In this document: one piece after another, positions 18,732 through 28,342 of the stretch
Numbering within the stretch: the stretch's first letter is position 1
Layout: every line of letters starts with the position of its first letter
Origin: Haloplanus natans DSM 17983
GTDB taxonomy: Archaea; Halobacteriota; Halobacteria; Halobacteriales; Haloferacaceae
Assembly: GCF_000427685.1 (NCBI RefSeq)
Contig: NZ_KE386573.1
Span: 1,410,938 to 1,474,937 of the forward strand
Reading direction: 5' to 3'
Length of the DNA stretch: 64,000 bases
The notes under the pieces: generated by a model
What the model saw: only the letters and a program-made list of their open reading frames with translations
Told to the model about the DNA's origin: nothing
The model's database searches: none
Translations under genes and position numbers: made by a program

Positions 18732-18804
18732 GGGCGTGTGGCCTAGCGGATAGGGCGAGAGGTTCCTAACCTCTCGATCGCGGGTTCGAATCCCGCCACG
18801 CCCG
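18732..18804 (+). tRNA. tRNA-Arg (anticodon CCT); integration target
   Basis: This 73-base cloverleaf has acceptor GGGCGTG/CACGCCC with discriminator G, anticodon stem AGAGG/CCTCT around loop TTCCTAA (anticodon CCT, reading AGG), and T-arm GCGGG-TTCGAAT-CCCGC. No CCA is encoded. Its 3' end recurs as an 18-base match at 49513-49530 and as shorter copies at 46332 and 46414. It is therefore the attachment site of the large island to its right, and the gene has been kept whole by the inserted copy. Confidence 0.95.
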
Positions 18805-19368
18805 TTCCGGAATCGAACGGTGTGGAGTCACAGGACGGCGTCGGGGTTCTTATAAACCCGACGCTCAGACCGCGAGCACGATCGTTCCATGTGTGAGCGG
18901 GGGTCGTCGCTGTCATGCGATTCGCTAAGAGCTAATTGGTGGATTGGTGATATAACCGTTGGGGTGGACCCGTGATTGTGTGAGCCACTTGCATACTGAA
19001 GAATAAAAGAAAAAAGTCGCACAATCCGCCCCAACCCATCCGTAATCCGCACGACTTGTAACCGTCCGGTTTTCTTCCGTTTTAACGCTTGTAGCGGCGG
19101 AATTGAATTTTCAGCCGGCGTTTGAGCGCTCGCTGAATTTCCGGAACCCATGCGGATCGTGTGCGGCTCTCGCCTCCGTCCGGGACTCGCACCAATCGAA
19201 ATCGTGGAGGGTTATAAGTTTAGGGGACAGGAAGGCTCTTTCAGGTGGGGTAGAGATCATCGAAATCTGCCACCAAAACGGTCGAATTATCACATCGTCT
19301 CATCGCCATATAGTGAAAAATCTCAGCGAGGAAGCTGAACCGAAGTCGAGGGCTATGAGAGGACTCAG
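18805..19368. other. left end of island; no confident gene
   Basis: These 564 bases start right after the tRNA. They become AT-richer, with runs such as AATAAAAGAAAAAAG near 19000. No reading frame here is convincing. At 19025-19062 lies a sequence whose relative occurs at 43162-43199, about 80 bases upstream of a recombinase gene (31 of 38 identical). The region sits downstream of the BREX operon and would contain its terminator. Confidence 0.6.
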
Positions 19369-21396
19369 TTAGTCCAGCTCGATCGCCTTGCTGGCAGCGT
19401 CAAGAGGGTCCGTATAGAACACGAGTTGCAGCTGGTCCAGCAGCTCATCTGGTATTTTTGGCAGGTCTTCCTTGTTCTTAGCTGGCAACAACACCGTTTT
19501 CGCTCCTGAATCAGCTGCCAGCTGCAGCTTGTCAACTAGTGAACTCACAGCGACGAGTTCGCCCATCAAACTCATCGCACCCAATACTATCGTCTGGGGG
19601 CGGACTGGTCTGTCAAGAATTCCTGAGACGATGCCGACGAGAAGCCCAACGCTTGCCTCGCCTCCCTCGTCGGCATCAGACGGGTTGAGTACCTGCACAT
19701 TGATGTCGTATTCATCTAACGTCTCATCACGCCGAAGATCACGCATATTCGCCTGCAAGTAGTCGCACGCCGTCTCGAATGACTCCTTCATCTTGCTCCC
19801 GGGAGTCCCCGAGATGTTTGTTTTTCCAGACCCGGGGAGCGCTTGTGTTTCGATTCGGAATGGAGCATGCCGTCCCTCACTTTCACCGATCGTGTAGACT
19901 GTCCCTGCCTGCTGGGTTCCAGGTGGAATTAGAGCTTCGTCGGCCTCTTCGGGTACGGCGACGTAGTTCTCCTCTTTCGTCCCTAAGTCCAAATACGAGA
20001 ACTCAACTGCTCGATATTCCATTCCGCCCATCCGCTTCAGTTGCTCTTTTACGCGCCGCCGACCTTCCATCGCGAATTCGAGGTACTCCCGAAGCTCCTC
20101 CTTGCTGTACTCTCCATGCGGATGGAGTAGCTTGAGGAGTCCAGATGTAGTTTTGCGAACCGCTTTTTCGTCACGCTGGTTCAGGTGGTCTCCGAACGCA
20201 AACTCTTCGTTGATTGCATCTCCGTAGGATTCTTTTCGGAGCTCTCGAACGAACTCCGCGAAATAATCCACGATAAAGCCGAACTGGTCGCCGAAGAATT
20301 CGGAGCGCATCTTCGGGACTTCCCACCCGGGGAGATAGTAGTGGAAGCGGTCGATGAGGGCAAGGTCCTGCATCTCTTCTGGGAATGGCTCAAAGAGGTG
20401 AGAGCTCTTGAGAACGCCCTCAACATCTAGGTCGATGTTTCCAACGTAGACCATGGATGCCTGCGCTGTGAGCTCTTCAGTACCGCGTGAGAAGCTCCCA
20501 GATTCCATGTAGTCTTTGAGCATCTGCACCGCCTCTGAATCACTGAATCGGAGTCCTCCGACCTCGTCGAAAGCAACGACATCCCATCGACCGACGAGGC
20601 CAATTCGACCAGTATTCAAATTCAGGAACAGCTTCGCAACGGTCGTTTTGCCGCCCGAAATGAGTATGGAGTGTGGGCTGATTTCTCGATATAGATAGCT
20701 CTTACCGGTTCCGCGTGGCCCCAATTCGACGTAGTTGTAGTTTGACTCGACGAGCGGGATACAACGAGCCAAGAAGAGGAGCTTCTCGCGCTCGTCGAAC
20801 GAAGATGGGTCATAACCCACCGTTTGGAGCAGGAGATCCATCCATTCGTCCCGCGTGAATTGGCGTCGACGATCCTTCAGTTGGTCAAGGTCGAGGTTCG
20901 ACACCTGGATCGGCTTGAACGACTCGATGCCGAACAGACTCTTGGGGCTGTTTGCGTTGTCCGGGATATACTCCAGGTCGATGATAGCCCAGACACCGCC
21001 ACCCAGAAGCTTGGGATGTTTGCTGACTAGGTGTTCGCCGACTTCGACATCGTTCAATCCGAGATTTACGAACGATCCAATATATGCGTCCTGCTGCTCA
21101 TCGAGTTTGACGGTTACCTTGTCGATAACACGATAACGACCCCGCTCGCGGACCTCGCTTTTGACGAATTCGGCTTCGTCGGGGCGAACATAATGCTTCG
21201 ACAGAATCTCTTTGACTTTTTCGAGGCCCTCCTCAAGCGATTCCTCATCGTCCGTAGCGCAGTATTGTCCGATGAGGTATTCAAGAACATAGGTAGGAAC
21301 GTTCACTCCAGATTTAATGTCTTGAACGAGATCCTTCCGGACCACGCGGCCGGGAAAGACGTCGAGGGCTTTCTCGTCGACGTCCTCGGTTGTCAT
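19369..21396 (-). CDS. brxL: BREX system Lon-like protease BrxL
   Basis: BrxL is the AAA+/Lon-like component that distinguishes type 1 BREX. This 675-residue copy has an N-terminal BrxL domain (about 1-190), an AAA+ core with Walker A GPRGTGKS (226-233) and Walker B DVVAFDEVGG (272-281), and a C-terminal Lon-like protease domain. In that domain the nucleophile motif EGGEASVG puts the Ser at about 582, and LVDKLQLAA gives a candidate catalytic Lys at about 623. The usual PKDGPSAG Ser loop is altered to DEGGEAS. It is the last gene of the BREX operon, 98 bases after pglZ. In studied systems BrxL forms DNA-binding ring assemblies needed for phage exclusion. Confidence 0.92.
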   Translation of the reverse strand: MTTEDVDEKALDVFPGRVVRKDLVQDIKSGVNVPTYVLEYLIGQYCATDDEESLEEGLEKVKEILSKHYVRPDEAEFVKSEVRERGRYRVIDKVTVKLDEQQDAYIGSFVNLGLNDVEVGEHLVSKHPKLLGGGVWAIIDLEYIPDNANSPKSLFGIESFKPIQVSNLDLDQLKDRRRQFTRDEWMDLLLQTVGYDPSSFDEREKLLFLARCIPLVESNYNYVELGPRGTGKSYLYREISPHSILISGGKTTVAKLFLNLNTGRIGLVGRWDVVAFDEVGGLRFSDSEAVQMLKDYMESGSFSRGTEELTAQASMVYVGNIDLDVEGVLKSSHLFEPFPEEMQDLALIDRFHYYLPGWEVPKMRSEFFGDQFGFIVDYFAEFVRELRKESYGDAINEEFAFGDHLNQRDEKAVRKTTSGLLKLLHPHGEYSKEELREYLEFAMEGRRRVKEQLKRMGGMEYRAVEFSYLDLGTKEENYVAVPEEADEALIPPGTQQAGTVYTIGESEGRHAPFRIETQALPGSGKTNISGTPGSKMKESFETACDYLQANMRDLRRDETLDEYDINVQVLNPSDADEGGEASVGLLVGIVSGILDRPVRPQTIVLGAMSLMGELVAVSSLVDKLQLAADSGAKTVLLPAKNKEDLPKIPDELLDQLQLVFYTDPLDAASKAIELD

Positions 21397-21494
21397 TAGT
21401 TACGGGGAGTAGAGCCGGGTGCATATTGGTGTCGGTCAAAAGAGACAGCACCGAGCACCGACAGACTCAGTAGTTACTGAAAGCTCGGCAGAGT

Positions 21495-23921
21495 TCAGAC
21501 ATCGAATCGCATATCATCATCGCCGAAGAGCAGGTCGAGCCCAACTGTCCTTTTGACGATTGTCTCTCGGGTATCGGTGTCGATGACCTCGAACTGAACA
21601 GAGTTTTCTCCAGAGATAGCCCCTTGCTTGAGCCGGATTCGGGTGCTATTGGAACCAGGAGAGATCTCCAAGGTGGCGGGATCGGCAACGGACTCTCCAT
21701 CGATATTCGCACGGATCTCCAGAGTCGGTGCTCGATCAAACGACACCTGCTCGCTTTTCGCTTCGATATCGACCGAGATAATCGAGTTCGTAATTGGATC
21801 TGGAATCGAAACATCGTAACTGATCGTCGCACTCTCTTCGATTTCGCCTGTCGTCACGGTGAGACACGGAACGAGCAATTCTTGGAGCGAGATTCCACCG
21901 TGGAAGTATCGCATGTTCCCACCCTGTGCTTTGAAGCACGCGACGCTCCGAGGAAACAGGAGCTTGAGGTCCGGGGCGTTGATTCCGAGGTCCGACAGCG
22001 CATCAGGCCCAATTTCGATGAATTCGTCCGTATCGACGAGTGAGGTCTTACTGTCAGTCGCCGCGAATCGCCGTTTAACGACTGGAGCGAGGTCCGGAGA
22101 TTCGACCTTGAGGTCATCGGTCAGTCGATCCGTATAGAGGAACCCGTGGTCGCTCGTAATCACGAATCGGGTGTAACCAGCCTGTTTCAAGCGCTGAACG
22201 GTTCGCTCGACGTCGTCTATGTGCGAGGAGACCTGACTAAATGCAGCATCGTCGTCGAGATTCTCTCCGAGTTTGTCTATCGTTCCGGAGTAGACAACCC
22301 GAGGAATGGGGTCGGATTCGGCCAGCTCCTCCAGCGCGATGTTGCTCACTCCGTCCATATCGACGACCTCGAAGCCTGCGGCGCTGAGCCGGTCAACACG
22401 ATCGGCTTTCCCGCCCATCACTTCCCCGCCACTAGTCACAACGAGGTCGTCGTTTTCAAGTGATAGCCCGAGTTCTCCGGGAAGGTGTGCAGCCATCCCG
22501 ACTTCCGTAATCGAAGGCAACGCAGCGCTGACTGCGCTTAGGCTCTGCTCGAAGTCGGTTCGTAGTCCGAGATTCTCTTTGATGGCCTCGGCCAGTTCGT
22601 ACCGTAGCCCGTCACAGACGATGATTGCAGTGCCTTTCTCAAGGTCTGCAAACTCCTCGTAGAACGAGGTCTGCGGTGTTCCGAGCGTCGGGTCCTCACT
22701 CAGAATATCGGCAAGTGGTCTGTTCACCCCTTGGAGGAAGGACATGTAGTGTTTGGTGACCCGCTTTTTCACCGTGGTTTCCTTGGGGTAGGGGAATGTA
22801 GCCTCCTGTGTTGCGTTGATATAGTTCCGATAGGATGAATCGACTTGCCACCAGCCGTCGTCACTGGTGTATTTCTGGGCGAGTTCCTCTGAGGAGAGTG
22901 TCTTTGCCTCGTCCGTGTCGATGGTCCCGACTCGCTGTAGCGTTTCTACCGCCAAAGCTGGGACCGACCAGTCGACGAGGTCTTCGTTGCTCCAGAAGCT
23001 ATTCTGGCGGGATTTGACGGTTCGTTCGAGATCCGTTGCGATTTCAGGAAGGTCAGCATACGTCTCTTCCGCGAGTCGCTCCATCACGAGCCGGATAAGG
23101 CCCATGTCGATGCCCTTGAACGCCGTCGCGTCCCAGCTGGTCCGGTCGGAGTCGATGACAGCCTTCGCCAGATCGTAGTCCGTCTCGATTTTTTCGGCGT
23201 AGCGCGTGAACTCGGTCGGGGCGTACTGCTGCCACTCGTCACAGAACGTTGCAGCAGCACGAGGCTCATCCGGAGCGAGTTCGTCGTATCGTGTCGTCGG
23301 AGCCCGGCTAGCTACCTCGCCAAACAGGAACTGTGTAGCTATCTCCTTCGGGTCGAGTCCGGCGTCGACGCCATATTCCTCTCGGAGCTGTGCGTCCCAG
23401 GCGTCGGCCATCGCGTTGTCCTCAATTGTCTCACGATACGCTTCCGGCTCTGAGAGGTACGCTCGCACCCAATCATCCGTATCCGGGCCAGCGGTATCGA
23501 AGAGAACGCAGAAAAACGCCAGGCGCTGAACCTCGCGGTTCTGGCCCCAGTCTTCGTACGCGTCGGGAATCTCTTCGTCGTGCTCGACGAGGAACTGCGT
23601 CACAGGAGTGTCGTCGATATCTTGGCCGACGCGGTACTGTTTTCCGAGTGCGTGGACGTCACGGAACCACTCGGCGTCATTGCGGGACTCAGGGATGTAG
23701 AACAGCCAGTTCTGCTCGTAGTTCGGGTCCTCCTCGTGGAGGCGGCGCTTCAGTTCGAAGTAGCTGCCGTCGTAGCGAGCGAGCGTGACGTCGTTGAGTG
23801 CAGCTTCGACCTCGTCAAGGACGCCCTTGTACTTCTCCTGGGCGTCGTACCACACCCAGACTGGGTGTCGGTCGAACTTCTGCCGGAGTTCCGTGATAAT
23901 ACTGTCCGCAAGATCTCCCAT
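21495..23921 (-). CDS. pglZ: BREX alkaline-phosphatase-like protein PglZ
   Basis: PglZ is the most conserved BREX component. This 808-residue protein has an N-terminal region of about 400 residues typical of BREX-1 PglZ, and the alkaline-phosphatase-superfamily core. In the core, IIVCDGLRYELAEAI (about 433-447) supplies a metal-binding Asp, SITEVGMAAHLPGEL follows the expected Thr/Ser region, and VITSDHGFLYTD supplies the Asp-His pair. The C-terminal 150 residues look like a beta domain. Start at 23921 gives the usual MxDLxxxII-type opening. It is cytoplasmic. It sits between an unknown small gene and brxL. Confidence 0.93.
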   Translation of the reverse strand: MGDLADSIITELRQKFDRHPVWVWYDAQEKYKGVLDEVEAALNDVTLARYDGSYFELKRRLHEEDPNYEQNWLFYIPESRNDAEWFRDVHALGKQYRVGQDIDDTPVTQFLVEHDEEIPDAYEDWGQNREVQRLAFFCVLFDTAGPDTDDWVRAYLSEPEAYRETIEDNAMADAWDAQLREEYGVDAGLDPKEIATQFLFGEVASRAPTTRYDELAPDEPRAAATFCDEWQQYAPTEFTRYAEKIETDYDLAKAVIDSDRTSWDATAFKGIDMGLIRLVMERLAEETYADLPEIATDLERTVKSRQNSFWSNEDLVDWSVPALAVETLQRVGTIDTDEAKTLSSEELAQKYTSDDGWWQVDSSYRNYINATQEATFPYPKETTVKKRVTKHYMSFLQGVNRPLADILSEDPTLGTPQTSFYEEFADLEKGTAIIVCDGLRYELAEAIKENLGLRTDFEQSLSAVSAALPSITEVGMAAHLPGELGLSLENDDLVVTSGGEVMGGKADRVDRLSAAGFEVVDMDGVSNIALEELAESDPIPRVVYSGTIDKLGENLDDDAAFSQVSSHIDDVERTVQRLKQAGYTRFVITSDHGFLYTDRLTDDLKVESPDLAPVVKRRFAATDSKTSLVDTDEFIEIGPDALSDLGINAPDLKLLFPRSVACFKAQGGNMRYFHGGISLQELLVPCLTVTTGEIEESATISYDVSIPDPITNSIISVDIEAKSEQVSFDRAPTLEIRANIDGESVADPATLEISPGSNSTRIRLKQGAISGENSVQFEVIDTDTRETIVKRTVGLDLLFGDDDMRFDV

Positions 23922-24000
23922 TGGTTTCTTAAAGTCTATCTGTCCTGATTGTTGTTTCGGAGATGGTCTGATTCAAGAAGAAGTTATAGTCCAGTTGCTT

Positions 24001-24351
24001 TCAACTCAGAACAAAGTCCTCAATAGCCTTTTTACAATATCTCTTTTTAGATTTGTTATCATGATTTGTTTCTAGATAGATGCCCTCATCCACTTCGTTA
24101 GGACGAATCATTTGATGATCCTCATGTGATGGCTCTGTATTTAGGATATATCGAGTCTGAGCTCTCTTTGCAGAGAAGGGTAGATCGGATTTAGAAATAA
24201 ATCCATTATTGACAAGATATTCAAATAAAGAGACAAAATGGTCCGTGCTATTTCCAGATCCGGAAAATGAGATAGTTTCCTCATCTGGGTCATACAATAC
24301 CCCAGTTTGTTCCTCGATCGACGAAATGATGGATGAGTTTGAATTGCTCAT
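24001..24351 (-). CDS. unknown small protein in BREX operon
   Basis: This 116-residue protein, counting from the Met at 24351 (an upstream Met at 24387 would add 12 residues), is Ser-rich at the start. It then has a predicted alpha/beta part with FVSLFEYLVNNGFISKSDLPF, which looks like a short helix-turn segment, and a charged tail KSKKRYCKKAIEDFVLS. It shares the low-GC character of pglX. I recognise no family. Its place between pglX and pglZ, on the same strand with gaps of about 80 bases, suggests co-transcription and a BREX-linked role. Confidence 0.6.
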   Translation of the reverse strand: MSNSNSSIISSIEEQTGVLYDPDEETISFSGSGNSTDHFVSLFEYLVNNGFISKSDLPFSAKRAQTRYILNTEPSHEDHQMIRPNEVDEGIYLETNHDNKSKKRYCKKAIEDFVLS

Positions 24352-24439
24352 TCCCGTACTCTTCGAAGGCTTCGAACAACCATCCAATAAAGATTGCTCA
24401 GATCCGGTGGAGAAGTCTGTCGAAAGGATGCTTCCACGC

Positions 24440-27400
24440 CTACCGTGAATAGCTTGATTTCAATTTCGGCAATCCGGTTTCAAGAACTTCATACTGATCC
24501 CATTCTTTGATATTTTCCCAAATTCCATCCTCGACGTCAACAGACAACCCATCATTAATCATCTGGTCGATTATTTCTTGGAATGATCGGATGTCATTAA
24601 GATCATGCTCAACTTTTTCTTTCCGGTTTAGCATATTCTTATCTGGATTCTCCTCCTCAATCTGTGCACTCAGTACTTGGAGTTCGTTTTCAAGCTCTTC
24701 AATCCGTGAATCGATATATTGACCTCGAAGCTTCGGCAACGTATTCTGGTCAATATCATGATAGTAGAGGAAGCAGCTAAATGCCCCACCTGGGCTTTCA
24801 AGCTGCCAATAGACCGGAATCCGTTGACCTCTCCTCTTATAGTTGTTCGTATGATGGTATCTGAAGAATCGATTCCGAAGCCAATCTTCAATCGATCTCC
24901 CTAAATTAGATTCAATGAAGGTTCTAGCAGTGTCAGCGTCCATGAAGTAGTCATTAAGAATCTGTTGTATTTGGCTATCAACCGCCTCTGAATCATCTTC
25001 AAATACAAAGATTAACTCCTCGCTTTCATTATTCCAACGTCCAAGAAGTTCGCCGAGCAGGTAAGATACAATTCGTTCCGTTATTTCTTCGTCACTTGTG
25101 ACATCACATTCCTCCTCGTTCAGGAAAATGTTGACGACTGTATATGGCGATATCTCGTGATCTTCGCAAATTTCTCGGAAATCATCAGATTTTGAGTTGG
25201 AGACTGACTTAACTAGTGACTGGTATTCTTGTTCGTCAAGTCTGACGGGGTCTATCTCATCTTTTAGCAATTCGTGGCGAATCTGCCCACTATTCTTGAC
25301 ATGAGGGAATCTACTCGGGTTAGATAGAATTTCTGAGTAAATCCTCTCACGAGTATCTTCATTGAGATCATATACATCCATGACCTCCTCGTCGATTAAT
25401 CCGCCCGCAACCAACCTAGCTGCTTCTGCGAGTTTATCCTTCTCCCAGATCTGCGATATGGTATTTTGTATATTACCGTCGAGCGCCGCAGAAAACTTTG
25501 AAGACGAGAATTGAAGAGTCTCTTCCATCTGAGCACTCTTCTTATCAATCTCAGTCACGATGAGATTATGTAGTGGCTCTACCCTTGCGAATGAAATGTC
25601 GTCTTCTTTGAATGGCAAGCGCTTCACGTCGTATTTCTGGAAGTTCGCAGAAGGATTGAATCCTTCAATTACATATCTTATGAGGGCAGAGTTCATCCAT
25701 CCATTAATGTAAGGTATATCACCGGAATCAGGGTGAACTCTGTACATTTGATTATCTGGGATCTCTCCCTCTTTCACGTACCTTGACACGAAATATTTGC
25801 TATTCTTCTGGAAGGCGGCACATTCTTCGCCGATGCGGGACTTATCGCCGAAGAAATACTGGTTGCCATGCTTTTCTCCCTGCTTTTCAATATACGATCC
25901 CTCACCCTTCCAGTCAACTAGATAGGTTGTTTCGTCATGATAAGGCAGCGAATTCTCCGACCGAATAGAGGCTCGATACCGGTCGCCGATCTCTGAAGGA
26001 GGGACTTCCCACGACTTTCGAAGGAGTTTGTCGTTATTGCCCGTTTTCACACCAGATTCAATATCCACTATCTCATCAAAATTCTTTGAGTCATCAAAGA
26101 TAGAGAGAACATCTGCACCATACCAATAGGTGAAGGGTGATCCTCGAATTCCAGCGAAAGTCGATTGAGATACCTCAAATACCCGTTCGCTTGCGCCTGT
26201 ATTTCTATATTTAGAGACCATTGAATTTAGGCCACTCCGTTTATCCTCCATTCCAACCACTCTGTCAAACTTAGCATATTCTAACTTCGTCTTTTGATCG
26301 GGATTAGAAAGGTGACAAACGTTCATATAGTCCTCATCTCTATTTGAGAGATGGGCAGATTCAATAATTGTTGTTTCATCTAGCAAGTAATCGCGGAGAT
26401 CTTCAAAGCTTCGCAGATACATAAATGTTTCTGGGGTGATTGTTACAGAATATCCAGAATAAGTTGTCAATTCTGGCACACGCTGTAAAAAGCAAGAGTA
26501 CAAATCACGATATCCGTGATAGTTATCTCGGGTGAAGCTTTTCAGCTCCTCCGACATTTTACTGCTGTTGAGATAGGGTGGATTACTGACAACGATCTCG
26601 TATTGGCCGACGAGTAGGTCGAGCAATTCAACTGTTTTCCCTACTTCCTCAGCAAACATCTCCTCAATAGGGTTATTACGATCAAGAGCTTCAGAGGCCA
26701 AATCACTAATTTCTTCCAACAGTCTGTTTTTCACTTGGTTCCATGATTCTTCACCTCCTTCTTCAGAAACAAATGCTGTTTGTGTTGCAAAGGATCCCTC
26801 ATTAGTGAATTTCACTTGGCCAGATTCCTGAATGGCTTCTTTATGCTGGTCTAGGATTTCTTCAATTCGCTCCTCTACACGAACCAAGCTTCCGAATTCC
26901 CGAATATTGCTGAAACTCCGCCAAATCTGCTCCAGAATTTCTTTCTCTAAATCAGAACGGGCCCTATCTAAAATATCCTGTTTTCTGTCCCCGTTGATGA
27001 GTACTGCATCGGCTGAGACAATATTTATTTGAGGGATAGCAACATCTGGTGACTGTTCTTTGGCCTTCAGATACAGTGACAGGGCAGCAATCTGTGCTGC
27101 ACCAGAGTCAATATCGATTCCATAGAGATTATTCTTCAGGATCTCACGAGGGATGTATTTTTCAGGCGTTTTTCCCTCTTCCAGATACATTTGGTATAGC
27201 ACATCGAATGCATAGAATAGCATATGACCACTACCACAGGCAGGGTCAAGCACCGATATATCCTCTACCGCCTCTGTCTCCCGATCAATCAAGGAGTCTT
27301 CCAGGGGGGCAAGGTAGAAGCAATTCTCTTCATCGTCAATATTCGTCTGTTCACCCTGCATTTCGAGCCACGTTCGCCCGAGAGAGTTATCGACCATCCA

Positions 27401-28144
27401 CTCGACGATGTATCGCGGAGTGAATAGCTGAGTTTTCGTAGCGATATCTGTTCCAGCTATCTTGTAGTTCTCCTCATCGACACGTTCGTCAATATCTTCA
27501 CGCTCCTCCTCACCGAAGTACTGGTACACCCAACCCAGAGCTTCGTCACTTTCCCAGGCTTCGTCGTCAATTGCGTCCAGTTCGTCAAGAACCTCTTCTC
27601 GAACCTGCGCGTCGAGGTCGATAGCAGTGTGTTCGGACTCCTCGAAAATCATCCGAATCTCCGCACCGATCTCCTGATACGCAAGGTCAAGTGTGGCACC
27701 GAAGCCGTCGTCGGGAGCATTGGTTAGCTCGCCGGCGATCTCCGCCACAGTGTGATGCATGTACGACCGGTTGCCGTACTCCGGGCGTTCGGTGATGGTT
27801 TCCTCGACGAGGCCCCGAACCTCGATGGTTTTCAGCGCGACAAAGCGGTTGAGGTAGGTCTTCGTCGCTTCGCGGACGTAGTTGGTGATCGAGCGCTCTA
27901 GGTCGCCTTCGGTGGATTCGAGTTCCCGTTCGATGGCAGCGTCCAGCGTTCGTCGAGTATGGCGCTCTTCAACGGATAGGTGAGAGAGATCTTCGAGCGG
28001 GAGACGCTTGTCCTCGTAGATGCCATACTTTTCGAGCTGCCGTCGAAGTTCATCTTCGAGGGTGTGGCGCGTACTGAGGATGGTGCTTCGAATCGTCGAG
28101 CGACGTTCCGAGGAAAGGCCTGGTTGACCGTGTGTTGTGGACAT
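24440..28144 (-). CDS. pglX: BREX adenine-specific DNA methyltransferase PglX
   Basis: PglX methylates the host at a non-palindromic site so that BREX spares self DNA. This 1234-residue protein has an N-terminal helical region, the SAM-binding motif DPACGSGH (300-307), the catalytic NPPY (521-524), and a long C-terminal specificity region with AT-rich coding. GYRDLYSCFLQRVPELT after NPPY fits gamma-class N6-adenine enzymes. Both catalytic motifs are intact, and I see no frameshift or simple repeats that would switch it off. It has its own 198-base leader with an inverted repeat (28173-28214). A second PglX-like gene lies at 49700. Confidence 0.93.
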   Translation of the reverse strand: MSTTHGQPGLSSERRSTIRSTILSTRHTLEDELRRQLEKYGIYEDKRLPLEDLSHLSVEERHTRRTLDAAIERELESTEGDLERSITNYVREATKTYLNRFVALKTIEVRGLVEETITERPEYGNRSYMHHTVAEIAGELTNAPDDGFGATLDLAYQEIGAEIRMIFEESEHTAIDLDAQVREEVLDELDAIDDEAWESDEALGWVYQYFGEEEREDIDERVDEENYKIAGTDIATKTQLFTPRYIVEWMVDNSLGRTWLEMQGEQTNIDDEENCFYLAPLEDSLIDRETEAVEDISVLDPACGSGHMLFYAFDVLYQMYLEEGKTPEKYIPREILKNNLYGIDIDSGAAQIAALSLYLKAKEQSPDVAIPQINIVSADAVLINGDRKQDILDRARSDLEKEILEQIWRSFSNIREFGSLVRVEERIEEILDQHKEAIQESGQVKFTNEGSFATQTAFVSEEGGEESWNQVKNRLLEEISDLASEALDRNNPIEEMFAEEVGKTVELLDLLVGQYEIVVSNPPYLNSSKMSEELKSFTRDNYHGYRDLYSCFLQRVPELTTYSGYSVTITPETFMYLRSFEDLRDYLLDETTIIESAHLSNRDEDYMNVCHLSNPDQKTKLEYAKFDRVVGMEDKRSGLNSMVSKYRNTGASERVFEVSQSTFAGIRGSPFTYWYGADVLSIFDDSKNFDEIVDIESGVKTGNNDKLLRKSWEVPPSEIGDRYRASIRSENSLPYHDETTYLVDWKGEGSYIEKQGEKHGNQYFFGDKSRIGEECAAFQKNSKYFVSRYVKEGEIPDNQMYRVHPDSGDIPYINGWMNSALIRYVIEGFNPSANFQKYDVKRLPFKEDDISFARVEPLHNLIVTEIDKKSAQMEETLQFSSSKFSAALDGNIQNTISQIWEKDKLAEAARLVAGGLIDEEVMDVYDLNEDTRERIYSEILSNPSRFPHVKNSGQIRHELLKDEIDPVRLDEQEYQSLVKSVSNSKSDDFREICEDHEISPYTVVNIFLNEEECDVTSDEEITERIVSYLLGELLGRWNNESEELIFVFEDDSEAVDSQIQQILNDYFMDADTARTFIESNLGRSIEDWLRNRFFRYHHTNNYKRRGQRIPVYWQLESPGGAFSCFLYYHDIDQNTLPKLRGQYIDSRIEELENELQVLSAQIEEENPDKNMLNRKEKVEHDLNDIRSFQEIIDQMINDGLSVDVEDGIWENIKEWDQYEVLETGLPKLKSSYSR

Positions 28145-28172
28145 GGATTAGAGAGGTGCGTACAGCCACGAA

Positions 28173-28214
28173 GCGGGCGGGATGACAGCACGCTGTGTCG
28201 TGGTTCCCGCCCGC
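28173..28214 (-). promoter_or_regulatory. inverted repeat in pglX leader
   Basis: GCGGGCGGGA (28173-28182) and its exact complement TCCCGCCCGC (28205-28214) flank a 22-base loop, 29 bases upstream of the pglX start. The GC-rich arms stand out from the AT-rich gene. A possible TATA-like AGTATAAG lies upstream on the minus strand near 28245. It may be an operator, an RNA hairpin limiting pglX translation, or an attenuator; I cannot tell which. Confidence 0.5.
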
Positions 28215-28342
28215 GATGACATACCACCGTCAAGCGGTCGGTGAGTCTTATACTTGTGGGAAGGGAATATCTTAGCTCGCTCGTCGCGAGATATTGAAGA
28301 ACGAAGGTATCCCATTGGTCCCCAGCCGATGTTACGGCAGGT

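Noticed and set aside
18828..19151. Minus-strand reading frame of 107 codons after tRNA-Arg(CCT)
   Set aside because: No domain, no promoter and mixed composition; it lies in the attachment region.
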